64,000 nt of DNA from Talaromyces rugulosus (lineage: Eukaryota; Ascomycota; Eurotiomycetes; Eurotiales; Trichocomaceae). The stretch is taken from the NCBI RefSeq assembly GCF_013368755.1, contig NC_049565.1, positions 4,836,001 to 4,900,000 of the forward strand, read 5' to 3'. The notes beneath the pieces were generated by a model that had not been told where the DNA came from, ran no database searches, and saw nothing but the letters and a program-made list of their open reading frames with translations. Positions 1 through 11,497 of the stretch are shown here, in pieces. The position numbers and the translations under genes are program-made. The first letter of the stretch is position 1; each line of letters begins with the position of its first letter.

Positions 1-896
1 GGGAGACGCGCAGACACAACCCAGAGCCGTACGACTGGGTAGTCATCAAACTCGGTGTCGCCGGTGGGGCTATCGAGGGCGTCGAGGTTGACACTGCCTA
101 TTTCGTGGGCAACTATGGTGAAAAAGCCGAACTGCAGGGCGCATATGTGCCTGGCGGCCAGGGAGGAGTCAGCGATGAAGACATCGCCAGCCCAGATTAT
201 AAAGGATGGAGCACAATTCTGCCTGTGGTTGAGTGTGGCCCGAGCCAGCGACGGGCATGGAAGATTGATTCCTACGACCCTGCCAACCCTAAGCCATATA
301 CCCATGTTCGTCTGCTGATGTACCCGGATGGAGGATTTGCGCGTCTTCGACTGTACGGCCACGCCATCCCTCCTCCCCCGCCTTCATCGGCAGCTGCACA
401 AGGCCAAGAAAAAGAAGAAGAACTGTCCTCTGCGCTCTTGGGTGGCCTTGCCCTGTCCGCCTCTGACCAGCACTACACGCCAGCCTCCAACACAATCCTG
501 CCCGGCCGCGGCAAAGACATGGGCGATGGTTGGGAGACGGCACGATCACGCACTCTAGGCCACGTCGACTGGGCAATTTTCCGCCTCGGTGTGTCCGGAA
601 CAGTCAGCAAAGTCGTCGTCGATACAAAGGACTTTCGCGGTAACTTCCCTCGCGAGGTTCGGGTGCATGGATTGGTCAAGTCTGATAGCACCGAGGAACC
701 GGGCCATGATCACCCCGGTTGGGTAGAATTGTTGAGTGGGGATAAGAAGACACAAGCCGATACAGAACATGTTTTTGAGGGAGCTGATCTCGCAGCAGGC
801 GGGGAAGATAAACGAGTGTTTACTCATGCGAAACTGACATTGGTGCCGGACGGCGGCGTGAAGAGATTCCGGATCTTTGGGCAAAGAACGGTGTAA
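1..896 (+). CDS. DAL2: Allantoicase, C-terminal part (5' end outside window)
   Basis: Allantoicase hydrolyses allantoate to ureidoglycolate and urea in purine catabolism, allowing ureides to serve as nitrogen source. The visible reading frame (codons starting at base 3) gives about 297 residues and ends at TAA 894-896. The end of one allantoicase repeat is seen at the start (YDWVVIKLGVAG then VEVDTAYFVGNYGE), and a second copy follows around bases 560-680 (DWAIFRLGVSG, VVVDTKDFRGNFPREV). This tandem beta-sandwich repeat is diagnostic of the family. Roughly the first tenth to sixth of the protein and its promoter lie upstream of the window. No intron is needed in the visible part. It runs convergently toward the histidine kinase gene at 1460-8787. 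The family call is firm; the start cannot be seen. Confidence 0.93.
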   Translation, partial: ETRRHNPEPYDWVVIKLGVAGGAIEGVEVDTAYFVGNYGEKAELQGAYVPGGQGGVSDEDIASPDYKGWSTILPVVECGPSQRRAWKIDSYDPANPKPYTHVRLLMYPDGGFARLRLYGHAIPPPPPSSAAAQGQEKEEELSSALLGGLALSASDQHYTPASNTILPGRGKDMGDGWETARSRTLGHVDWAIFRLGVSGTVSKVVVDTKDFRGNFPREVRVHGLVKSDSTEEPGHDHPGWVELLSGDKKTQADTEHVFEGADLAAGGEDKRVFTHAKLTLVPDGGVKRFRIFGQRTV

Positions 897-1459
897 AAAT
901 GAATTTAAAAAAAGACTTAGATAATATTAACATAACATTTATATCATTTTGACTTGATAAGAAAGCAAAATAAGTAATCGATAGATTGTGAACAGGGCTT
1001 TTCGGATCCTATTAGTCCATTCCGTCTCCATAAGGATCTCTATCAACAGAAAAATGCTCATAATAATATAAAGGCGCAGAGGAAACAATCACAAATTGAG
1101 CTTCGTTCCTCCGCTATGCCCTTGTAACGAACCCATAAAATCTATATAAAGGCGAATTATACAAAATAAAGCTATATAACGAAGAAAGATCACCTGAAGA
1201 AGAAAAGAAGAAGAAGAAAATGAAAACCAAGGGACGCCATCATAATTCATAGTTGGAGGATATCACAAGGACACAAATATAATTGCCATATATCATGGCG
1301 CTGAAAAGAAATCGAGCCCTAGACAACTCGAGTATTGAAAAGAGTCATTCACGGATCGCAAGGTATATATTTCATGAAAAAATGGGTGTTAATTTGTACA
1401 AGAAGCGTGTGTCGACATCTTGCAAAGCTCGCCAAAAAGGAATTCCAGGGGGAAAAAGA
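897..1459. other. Convergent 3' spacer
   Basis: A 563 bp AT-rich spacer lies between two converging genes. It holds a purine-rich AAG-type run near 1197-1221 and no supportable gene. It presumably contains both polyadenylation regions. Confidence 0.6.
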
Positions 1460-4400
1460 TTAATTTCTCCCCGCCAAGGACGATGCTGAGCTTTGGTTTT
1501 GTTTGGAGGATGGTGGAAGTTTGGGACGTTCTGGAATCTGTTTGTTATCGACAGCCTGGCGCTCTAATCGACGCTGCCGTTCGTCTTCCGGTGTAAGTGC
1601 AATAACCTGACTGGCAGAAGACGAAGACGTGTTGCTTCCTGGAGTCACAGCGTCCTCCTTATTGCGAACGCTATTACTGGTTTGGCGAGAAATGTCCCGT
1701 CGACGTACTTTGGGTTTTGTAGGCGCAAGATATTGGTCCAGCATGTCGCTGAGAACAGACGATCGTACTGGTTTCGCCAGGTAGTTGTTCATCCCGGCAT
1801 CTAAACATTTTTCGCGATCGCCTTCGATAGCGCTAGCGGTCATGGCTATGACCAGTACTTGGTTCACACTTGGGTCGGACTGTTTGCGAATCATGCGGGT
1901 GGCATCATAGCCATCGAGGACGGGCATCTGCACATCCATGAGGACAACATGAAACGGCTTTCCTTGTCTAGCATGATTACATAGCGCCTCGACCGTCTGT
2001 TGACCGTCGCTGAAAGCCTCGCACTCAAGACCAAGCCCCTTAACAAACCTAACTGCAATCTTTTGATTGATAGGATTGTCCTCTGCGATGCACACCCGGA
2101 TCTTCTCGCGAGGAATATTGGTGAGATCTCGAGCGGTGACCCGCGTAGTATCGTCAGTGTCAGCCTGGTTCAATTTCTGTGTCCATGGCGCTGCAGCAAG
2201 CGTTTCCTTGGGCGCTTTACGGAAAACAAGTTGAAACGTCACGGTCGTGCCCACGCCTGGCGAAGACTCCAGCCAAATCATGCCTCCAAGTACATCCTCG
2301 ATGATGGCTTTGCAGATACTCAAACCCAATCCACTACCGCCGTAGGACCTAGCGGTAGAATTGTCCGCTTGTGAGAATGGCCTGAAAAGCCGTGATTTGT
2401 GTTCTTCCGAGATGCCGATTCCCGTGTCTGCCACGGAGCACTCCAGACGTACTCGGCCCTTGCCTTCACGGGAAACCGCGGCTGCAACCTTGATTGACCC
2501 CTTAGGGGTAAACTTGTAGCTGTTGCTGAGAAGATTCATGAAGATTTGATGGAGGCGTACAGGATCACCCATGACGACTAGATCTCCTGGAAGAGTATCC
2601 AAATCCTCAATCGTCTCCAAGTCCCGGTCACGGTGTGTATACCGAAGTGCCCGAACCACCTCGCTGATCGTTTCTTTCAAATTCAAAGGTACCGTTGAAA
2701 TCTTCATCTTGCCAGCCTCTAGCTTGGAGAAATCAAGAATGTCGTTGATCAGGGTCAACAAGGTATCAGCACACACTCGAATAGATTCCACATAGCCATC
2801 CTGTTCTTTGTCCAGAGGTGTGCCTTTCAGAAGCTCAGAGAGACCAATGACGCCATTCATCGGGGTGCGAAGGTCGTGGGAAACATTCGCAAGGAACACA
2901 GATTTGGCCCTGGCTGCATCTTCCTTGAGCTTGACATTATGGTTTGCTTCAGCTTCGGCAAATTTGGCTTTTTGCTCCGCATCTCGGGCTTGAGCCAGCG
3001 CGCGCTTTTGCGTTTCGACCATGGAAGCATTTGTGGCACTGACTTTGCCAATCTTTCGAAAGAATAGAGCGTTGGACAGAGAAATGCCAACCTGATGGCA
3101 CAAAAGGCGGAGAACGACAAGATTGCGTTGAGTGAAGGAATTGGGTTTGCCTTCAATGTGAATGACACCAAGTAAGGAGTTGGCATGAATGATAGGAAGT
3201 GCAATAACAGATCGGCCAAGAGGATACCGCGCTTGGTAGCTCTCGGTTACGATGGAAAATCGATCGTCTTCAAGAACGTTGTGCACAAGGACTTCTTCCT
3301 TACTACGCAAGGTATAGTGGGTGATTTGTTTCGCAATTTTGTCTTCCATCTCGGAAAAGGCAAGTCCATCAACGAACGCTTTCTGGCCGTCTTCAAGCGT
3401 TCCAGTTGCAGCTATCGCAAAGCCAGTGTCTTCGAAATCGGTGGCAATAATAGCAGTGTCTGATCCATTGCAGGACTCCAAAATAATTTCAATCATCTTG
3501 GTCAACAGTTTATCTATTTGGAGCTCCGAAGACATGACTTGACTAAACTCGAGGATGCTTGACAAATCGATAATGTCTAATAATTCAGTAAGTCAAAGGC
3601 AAATGCGATAAAAGTTTGGTAAAACGTACCTAGTCCGACACTGGGTATGTCCAGCGGCCCATCGTGAACGGCAACGCCATGGGTTTCGACCCAGTTCTTC
3701 TTTCTATCGTCTTCCAGGCGTTGTTGAACCATCGGGGGCTCTATCGCAGAACTCTGGCTAATATTGACAAGCGTGTCCTGGGTTTGAGTGCTGCTGTCGA
3801 TATATCTGGACGCGGCAGCCGTTTTCAAGAGCCACTCGTGTTTTTCGGCTAGGTGTTTTGCTTTTCCAATAGCACTAATACCTGTCCAAGCGGCGATTGC
3901 TTCTTTGACGATAGCACGGGCAGACCGTTTCGCGCCACGGCGTACAAGGAATTCGCCTATAAATAATGAGCAAAACGACAACAACAACCATATCCGTACA
4001 ACGCATATAAACCTACCGTGGAGCTCAAGGGCCAAAGCCTCTTCAAACGGAAAACCGTGAACTTCGCAATGATCGATAGCGTCCTAAGGTTGTTTAGTCG
4101 AAGGATTCAAGAAATAATATCACTGGGCAAAACTTACCTCGTAGGAACGGATGGCGTGATTGAATTCCCCTTTATACTCGTAAAGCATTGCGTCAATGAG
4201 TGACGACCACATCTTGTAATTCACTTCGCACGCTTTGCCGGCAAACTCGATTTCTTCTTTACACATAGCTACATCATTCATGCGAGATTCCAAGTTGCTG
4301 TTGATTGGATTCTCAAAGTGCTGCGTCATAATCGAGAGCGCGAGGTAGAAATAGGTTAAATGAGCCGCCCTCATAGACCATAACCTGCCGATACTCTCTA

Positions 4401-7400
4401 GCATATGCGTGCCAACCTCAATCGCTTTGTCGTGATGGCCAAATACATAGAGGGCAATCATAGCATGACTCCAATAGATATTGTAAGGGCGATCTACCCG
4501 CATAGCATGGCGAATTATGTGATCCATGTATTCTGAAGTGTTGTGCTCACTATCAGACAGAACCAAATCAGGGGACTGCCAGGACGTTTTGCCCTGCAAT
4601 GCTCGTGCCACTTGCTTCACAGCTACGAGGAGTACACCTCCTCGGACATCACGCACCCACCCAGAAAGTTCCTCGGGTGTTTCACTGCAGAAGCTTTCAA
4701 GTGCCGCGAGGTCTTGACCCAAGTAAAACCGCGTCGCAGCCATTGTGGCGAAACTGGCGAGCATCATATGCGGATCAGAGCTAGTGAAAGAAGCATCCAC
4801 CGCAAGTTCAATGGCCGGTAGGACAGCTTGTAGCGGAATTCTGAGATGTTCCACCATAAGGATGTGGCTAGAGAGACCGGCGCCACGCGACCAAGGATCG
4901 GAATATGTATCAAAAAGTAGCAAGGCCAAATCGCCCATTCGGTTAGCCACGTCAAGTTCTTTATACCGACTATATGACACCATGGCCAAATGCGAGCATG
5001 ATAGTCCAATTTGAGCAAAACGACCAGAAAATAAATGAAGCTTCATCATCTCAGTGCTCATATGCAAGAATGTCAGGTCGTCACCCCAGAAAGCTACAGC
5101 CATGGCCTCCGCAATGACATCTCCGATGGCGACCATTTTCGGATCCCTGCTCACGGGCTGTCGTATCATGTTCTCAAGATTGACAGAAGTCAAATGATGG
5201 CCCAGGCTATGGAAAACATTGTCGCATTGTTCGTATGAGGTTGGCTGGCGAATGCGAACTCCAAGCTCCTCCAATGAAGTGAGTAAAGAATCCATAGCCC
5301 CGTTGAAGTCGCCTTCTCGAGTAGATATCTTGCTTTTTATAATCCAGGCCTTCGATTTTCCCGCGGCTGTTCTGTCATATTGGAAAATTTCTGCCAGAAG
5401 CTGCAGGGCCTCTTCATTTTTCCCTTGATACCAGAGCAGTTCCGCTGTTGATATATGAAGTTTTCGAGTCTCTTCGTAATCCACATCTGATGCATCGTCA
5501 TCCCAGCAGTCTGGTTGCAGCAGATCGAGACAATTTCGAGAGTACCAAAGTGCAGTTGCTCGAGCACCCGAGTCGATCGCTCTTTGAGTGGAATACTGGA
5601 GGACCTTTCTATAAAGAGCACGGTGGTGTACTCGTTCCTTGATAAGGCGCGCAGCTTGACATATGTGATATGCTTTGGGGTACGTTTCTTTATCATCTGC
5701 TACCTGTTTCATCAAGGTCTGAGCAATGATGAAGTGCATTTTTTCAACATCATGGCATTGGCTTAGCGTTGAGACAGCTTGAGAGAACCGATCGTGTGCG
5801 AATCTACATGAAAGTTAGAAAACGATTGTGGTATATTATATGGGGAGGATTATAACAAACCGAAATTCATCGTCGGTATCCCCCGGCAAAATGATATAGC
5901 CTTGGACTAGATACTGAAGTCCCGCGATGAGATCGGCGTCCGAACGAGGTGACTCTACCGGTTTCTGACAACGAGAAGCAGCATGATCGGCGACCATGTC
6001 TCCGCCGTCGTACCAGAACTCGCCTGTCAGAAGCTTTTGTATCAGAGAAATCGAAAATGGACTTCCTAGGAACACAGCCCATATCAAAATAGAACGAGCT
6101 TCAGAAGGCATTTCCTGGAAGCGTTTGACAAGGAAATCTGTGCCAAGGCTATCACCATAATCGGGAGATACAAATTCGGTGAAAATCCGATCGATGTCAA
6201 ATTCCCAGGCACCACGTCGCCAAGAGTACCAAATACAATTCTTGCGGTAGCAGGTCTCCAGCATCATTCGGATAAAGAAAGGGTTGCCCCGACTCTTTTC
6301 TATAACGACAACGGACAGTGGCGTTAATGCATTGGGGGTCGATGTATTGGAGGTTTGATGCATCGTAACGGCTACATATTTCATAATATCCTCTTCTTCC
6401 AATGGATGCAACTCGATTTTCGTAATGTTCGGGCCCTCGGTATTGAATAGAGACTGTGTGTCTATTGATTCGATCTCATGTTTGCGTGCAGTTAAAATCA
6501 GTAAGCAAGGGATCCTGGCTTTGATGATATTGACTATCAGGTCCGCTGTCTCGTCATCTGCATATTGAAGATCATCCAGACACACACAAACTAGTCGTTG
6601 TTGGCAGACAATTCGCATGATATCCATATAGGTCTCCCTCAGGCGCATGTTCTTGTTTGGCGCTTTAGGTAGGACTATCTCGGTAGGAGCAGAGGTATGG
6701 CCAAAGCTTGGTCGTTTAGCTACCTCGGGTTTTGGCCCTTCTTTTAATAAATGCTGGGCCACCTTTGCTTGCGGCGAGGCAGCTTTATCCTTCTGACCGA
6801 GAGATATAAGCTGCTCGGGGAGTCCAAGAACTTGGTGGAGGGTTGGCCATAGCGGCCGCAATAAAGACCGTACGTTATTATGATAATCAGAGGTTACCTC
6901 ACTTTCAGAAAATATCTGACGAAAAAGACTAGCCAGAATTCGGGCGAAGGGTTCGAAGGGAACCCTTCGTGCGCGGTCAAGTCGCGCGACCCCAATGTAA
7001 CCTAGCTTTCGAATTGGCGCATGTATACGCTGAATGAGGTCAGATTTTCCTATCCCGGCGCTTCCGGTTATAGTGATAACCTCACAGCGTCCATGCCGAC
7101 GCAATTTTTGTGCCGATTTATGTCGACCGATAGCATTCAGTGGCTCTATATGGCTTTGCGAGCTACCGGCCGTGGACAAATGAGAAGAATCTCGGTCGCC
7201 ACTGTCATTTACAGACTTGTACTCGGTGTAAACTCTTGACTTGTTGAACAGGCTGGTAGCCCTCTCAGTAGAGACTGAAGACTCCGTGCTTTGTGTCGAG
7301 TCATGCGTCAGAGCATGAGTGAGAAGGTAGTGGCCGGCATTCGAGTTGCTTCGAGAAGAAACAACATGGGCAGACCCCGAATCGCTAGAGCCTTCAACCA

Positions 7401-8787
7401 CATCAAAGCTGTCTACACGGCTATCAGATATCGACGATGTGGAGCCAAGGGCGCTGCTTTGAGCATTTGATTTTGCATGCAAAACATGGTGACGCCGGTG
7501 CATTTTCTCCGCCACATTGACGATTTTCTTGTACTCGTCCTCTCTGCCGAACATCTGGGACGGCAGCGTGAAAAACGACGAGACATCCGTTTGACCAACC
7601 TTGAATATGCTCAGCGAATTACTGTCTCCATCGCCGAGAAGCTTGGCTATTTTTTCAAGATCTCTTTTGACAGACGTGATGGTATGGTATCTTTCGTTCA
7701 CCTCTCTTTGTGTCATTTTCTGGATCACACCAGACAGAGCATCGGGGATGTCCATCCGCTTGGAAGACACTGGAGGTATTCTTTTGCCCAGCACATTTTG
7801 GACAATGTCTCGCGGAGTGGCACCCGTGAACACCGGCTTCCCCACAAGCATGATCCAGAAAAGGACTCCCAGAGCATAAATGTCTGTCCGGGTGTCCGGT
7901 TCTGTTGGGAGCCGGCCGGTTTGTTCAGGGGCGACAAATTGTAGTTTGGTTTTGATACCAACTTCACGAGACAGAGTAGACCAACCCTCGCCTAGTGCAT
8001 TATCAAATGCTCTAGCACCATTTCCTGTATTGACTAGCTTGACGAGACCGGTGGTTCGATTGAAGTGGAAGGCGTCCCCACGTATTTCGCCATGGATGGC
8101 CTTTAAGCCATAGTGCAGCAGCTCCAAACAATCACAAGCGCCGATAGCAAAGTCTAGAAATAAGGGAAGAGACACTTGCTCTCCCGGTGTTGAGTTAGTA
8201 CTACTGTCGCTATTTGCTCCGAACAAGAAAAAGGCGGGGCCGAAGGCGACAATATTTCCAAGGTCGTTGGGGCCGGGGGACTCGACGACGGCTACTAGAA
8301 TAGAGCTAGAATCACTAGGTTCTGGAGGAAGCCTAACCAGCTCGATGGGACGGACGGTATGAACGCAGTCAGGGTCAGAAACTTGCACGATGGAGCGCAT
8401 CATATGGAACTCTCGCTCCAACCGGACGACATGGGTTGAAATGCGAGCAACGACGGGAACCCATGGCTGATCGTGTTCGACTCGAGATGTGGAGAAGTCG
8501 CTACTAGATTCGCTCAAGCTGCTTCGCCAATGATGCCGGAATGGCGGTCTCACGTCGATGCGCGAGGACTCTCGCGATGTGCTGGAAGGGCCGGAAGATG
8601 TCGCGGCGGGGGTGGAGGCGTCGTGGTCCTGCACCTGCCTAACTCCGAAGACGTGCCAATTGTCGTATGTTGAGTGGAAGGGCTCGATTGTGGTGTCCCA
8701 GATATATCCAGGAAGAGATGCCAGGCGCTCGAAAAGGCGCGCAGGCGGCAGTGGAAGGTCCTCTCCCAGGACGTGGTGATCCTCCAT
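1460..8787 (-). CDS. Hybrid histidine kinase with pseudokinase, AAA-type ATPase, GAF, HisKA/HATPase and receiver (Mak2/Mak3-like, fungal group X type)
   Basis: Five exons: 8787-5861, 5803-4138, 4083-4017, 3956-3630, 3576-1460. Introns are 57, 54, 60 and 53 nt; the product is 2367 aa. The order is: Ser/Thr-kinase-like domain (about 110-385), Walker A GSAGIGKS at 575-582 with a Walker B near 735 (CLDDLQYADD), a long helical tetratricopeptide-like region, a GAF domain (about 1676-1836), HisKA with phospho-acceptor His1896 (SHDLRTPMNG), HATPase with DTGIG and GGSGLGLS boxes, and a receiver (about 2155-2277) with Asp2210 (LMDVQMPVLDG). Proteins of this architecture (S. pombe Mak2/Mak3) sense peroxide or stress and pass phosphate to an HPt protein and response regulator. 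The N-terminal kinase lacks HRD (HGEIRGD) and DFG and is probably inactive. A Ser-rich tail of about 90 residues follows the receiver. Start ATG 8787 has no upstream in-frame ATG nearby. Assignment to group X is by architecture and from memory. Confidence 0.93.
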
Positions 8788-9915
8788 ACCACAGACAATT
8801 TTGGGAGAACTGCCTGTGTCCTGAAGATGACAAGATCAAAACATTGCGACCTAGCACACTGTCACCAGCCCGTCGCAGTTGGAAAAAATGTTTTGTATGG
8901 TTCGGGAGCGGGTTCGGTGCAAGTAGATCGTCTGATAAGCCGGAGGAGAATTGTGCGTTGGAAGTCGCGGTGGCCGGAGAGCAATCGTTTGATGGAAAGG
9001 CCCTTATCCCAAGGTACAAAAAGGGAGGAAAGATGGGGGGTATGGTTGTGTAGATGGAATGCACAATCAATGAGAGGATGTACAGATGACCAAAAGATAT
9101 CTGATTGCCTAAGCCTGACGGGAACGGAAGGGTATCACAATCGAAGAACGGGCCAATCATGGCGGGGTAGGTACCTAAAAGAGGATAGTTGGCTTAGTCA
9201 TATGGAAGTTTTGATCTGAAGCCAAAATTGCCATTTCGGGCTAGCTCCATTGTGGCGAGAGCGATCTATTGGCTGAGGAGCTGTTGTAAACAGTAGGAAT
9301 CAGGGAAGTAAGTACCGGTACGTAGTTTATTCTATTTTCTTGTCATTATTCTCAAGTGCATTATTTTCGCACCAATTCTACCAATTTAATTGGTGTACTC
9401 TCTGCTAGCCTAATTTGCCTAAATTACCATATTCGTCCGTTATGTAATAATAATGTCCAACGTCATTTGAAATTTATAAATTCAAATTATTATTTCTAAT
9501 TGGATTGCATATTTGATAATCTTCTTGGTGAAACAACTTCTCAACAGCGGTTGATTGAAGGAATGGCAGTTCAAGGACTATACCGGTTCATTGGACATCT
9601 TCTCGGCTAACATTTGAAAATCACCGAATTTGAGTATATTTACATGTAGAGACGACTTCAATGTAGGTGGCATGGACACATGCCAGATATCATATACGGT
9701 AGATCTAGCACAGAACAGTCCATTAACTAGGCAGCAAGGAACGACTTCTTCGCGTAATAAAATTATTACAGATATTTCTTGTATCGTATTTATTTATTTA
9801 TATATATTATAGAAATGTTTATATATTGTATCAAGTACTCGGTATGAGAGTTTCAATGTACCTTTAAAAATTATGCATGTAATACACTGTACTACTAATA
9901 ATGAAAAGTAAACAA

Positions 9916-9945
9916 ATTGGTCATGTCGACATTGGTCATGTCGGC
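9916..9945. repeat. Two tandem 15-bp units
   Basis: The unit ATTGGTCATGTCGAC is followed directly by the same unit with one substitution (A to G at its 14th base). It lies within the divergent kinase promoter region. Function is unknown; it may be a slippage duplication or a duplicated binding site. Confidence 0.6.
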
Positions 9946-10763
9946 ATAGGCTCATAAAGTAAAGGGGAACAAGGGCAGGTGTGGGAGAGTGGGGCGGCGA
10001 TGACGTCGTGGCCATGGTGAGGCTTATTCAGCGGCTGCGAGCTGCAGATTTGAGGCGTCACGAGCTGACCGGGGGCCAAGGCTGTCAAATACGGGGTATA
10101 TGATCAGCCGTAATTAATATTCATATGTACGGAGTAGCAATGCACTGAACTGAAGTGACGGTGACAATAACAATGACGCAGCCGGTCTACTATTGGGCGC
10201 CTTGTCGATGATGGCATCGGCTTTCCAAGAAAAGGCTAGTGTGATCCTGGTTCCACGGAACTGAGCTGGGATAGCCAATCGTGGCAGCGCCGAACGTCTT
10301 AAAGTTCAGCGTTCCTTCTTGGGGGTTGGCGGGAACGGCATCTGGCTGGTCAGACGGGCACAGCTGTGGGGTAAAGTGGAGCCCCGTCGCAGCGACGAGT
10401 GGATGACATCGTACGGCAGCTCTACCGGGGCTGCCATGTGCTAGGCCCGAACAGGCACGGGCTGGGGCGATCGCCATCATCGAGCGTTGTGCAGCGGCCA
10501 GTCAGCAGCGTTTCACAGGCGGTCAAGCTCTTCGCAGACGGGCGATGCCGACGCGACAAAGGTGTCTGCGAACATGTCACCTCGCCGTGCCATGGCGACA
10601 ATATTGGGTCGCTCACGGCGGCTACCTTTAATCTGGGGGTGCTGTACTCTGCAGCTTTAATATGATATATATAGTTATATATATAGTTATGTACAATTAT
10701 GGATGGCTATGTATAGCTATGTGGCGAGGTTACACGGCATAACCATTAATAACAGGAAGGAAC

Positions 10764-10793
10764 AAGAAGAAGAAGAAGAAGAAGAAGAAGAAG
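10764..10793 (+). repeat. (AAG)10 microsatellite
   Basis: Ten consecutive AAG units, followed by AAGG-type degenerate copies, about 700 bp upstream of the plus-strand histidine kinase. A purine/pyrimidine-asymmetric microsatellite. Confidence 0.85.
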
Positions 10794-11408
10794 GAAGGAG
10801 CGATGCTCGTAATAGCCGGCAATCTACGTCATCGTCCGGCTGTCACCCGCACGGCTAAGCGCAAGAAAGACCAAGAGAGAAAAAAAAAAAAAAGGGCCGG
10901 CCCAGGCCAGCCCTGATGCCAGCCATGCGGATAGCGAGCGAACCTCTCACTACTCTCTCCCCTAACCAAGTAGTGTGTGTGCCAAACAGGATCTGCCTGG
11001 CCCTCTCTCTCTCTCGCCTTCTTTCTATCTATCTTCCCTGTTCCTCTCCTCACAGCCGAGCATCTATCACACCCCCCATCCGACGATACAGAGCGTACCA
11101 CTATCAACAAGACAACCTGAGTACGTCCGCTTGCCACCCGGTTGTGGAGAAGCCTCACCGCAGCCACTCCCGACGCCTGCCAAAAGCCTCACGCATCACA
11201 CATCACGTCGCCTTGTCGTTTTCTAGAACATCGCCCGCCACTGTTGTTCTACAACCGTTCTACAACTCTCCGACCACAACTTCAACCCGCCATCGGTGTC
11301 TTGTCTGGTCTGCCTGTGTGTTTGGATCGTCTGGCTCTCTGACCGCTACTCGCTTCGTCGTCTACGTCAACAATCAACCAACCATCACCAACTGGTCGGA
11401 CACAAGCG

Positions 11409-11459
11409 ATGCCGGTGATTTACTATTACACCTGCCAAGTGGCCAGCGAGCTTCAATAA
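11409..11459 (+). promoter_or_regulatory. Candidate uORF (16 codons) in the leader of the second histidine kinase
   Basis: ATG 11409 opens a 16-codon frame ending at TAA 11457-11459, 38 nt before the kinase ATG at 11498. If the leader is unspliced here, scanning ribosomes would meet this frame first. Other ATGs also lie upstream in the leader. Only sequence position supports it. Confidence 0.35.
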
Positions 11460-11497
11460 TTTGAGGGTCGAATTCTTGACCGACCGAGTGCAACAAC

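Larger units (their letters stand above)
8788..11497. promoter_or_regulatory. Divergent intergenic/promoter region between the two histidine kinase genes
   Basis: This 2.7 kb separates the two head-to-head kinase genes. An AT-rich core runs from about 9320 to 9900. A GC-richer part at 10000-10640 has no recognisable protein. TATA-like repeats lie near 10663-10695. From about 10980 a pyrimidine-rich stretch typical of fungal core promoters and leaders leads into the plus-strand kinase. No gene here is supported. Confidence 0.55.

Noticed and set aside
10916..11464. 182-codon plus-strand open frame ending just before the PAS kinase
   Set aside because: Composition follows the pyrimidine-rich promoter/leader (Ser/Pro/Arg/Thr), with no domain and no splice link to the kinase frame.
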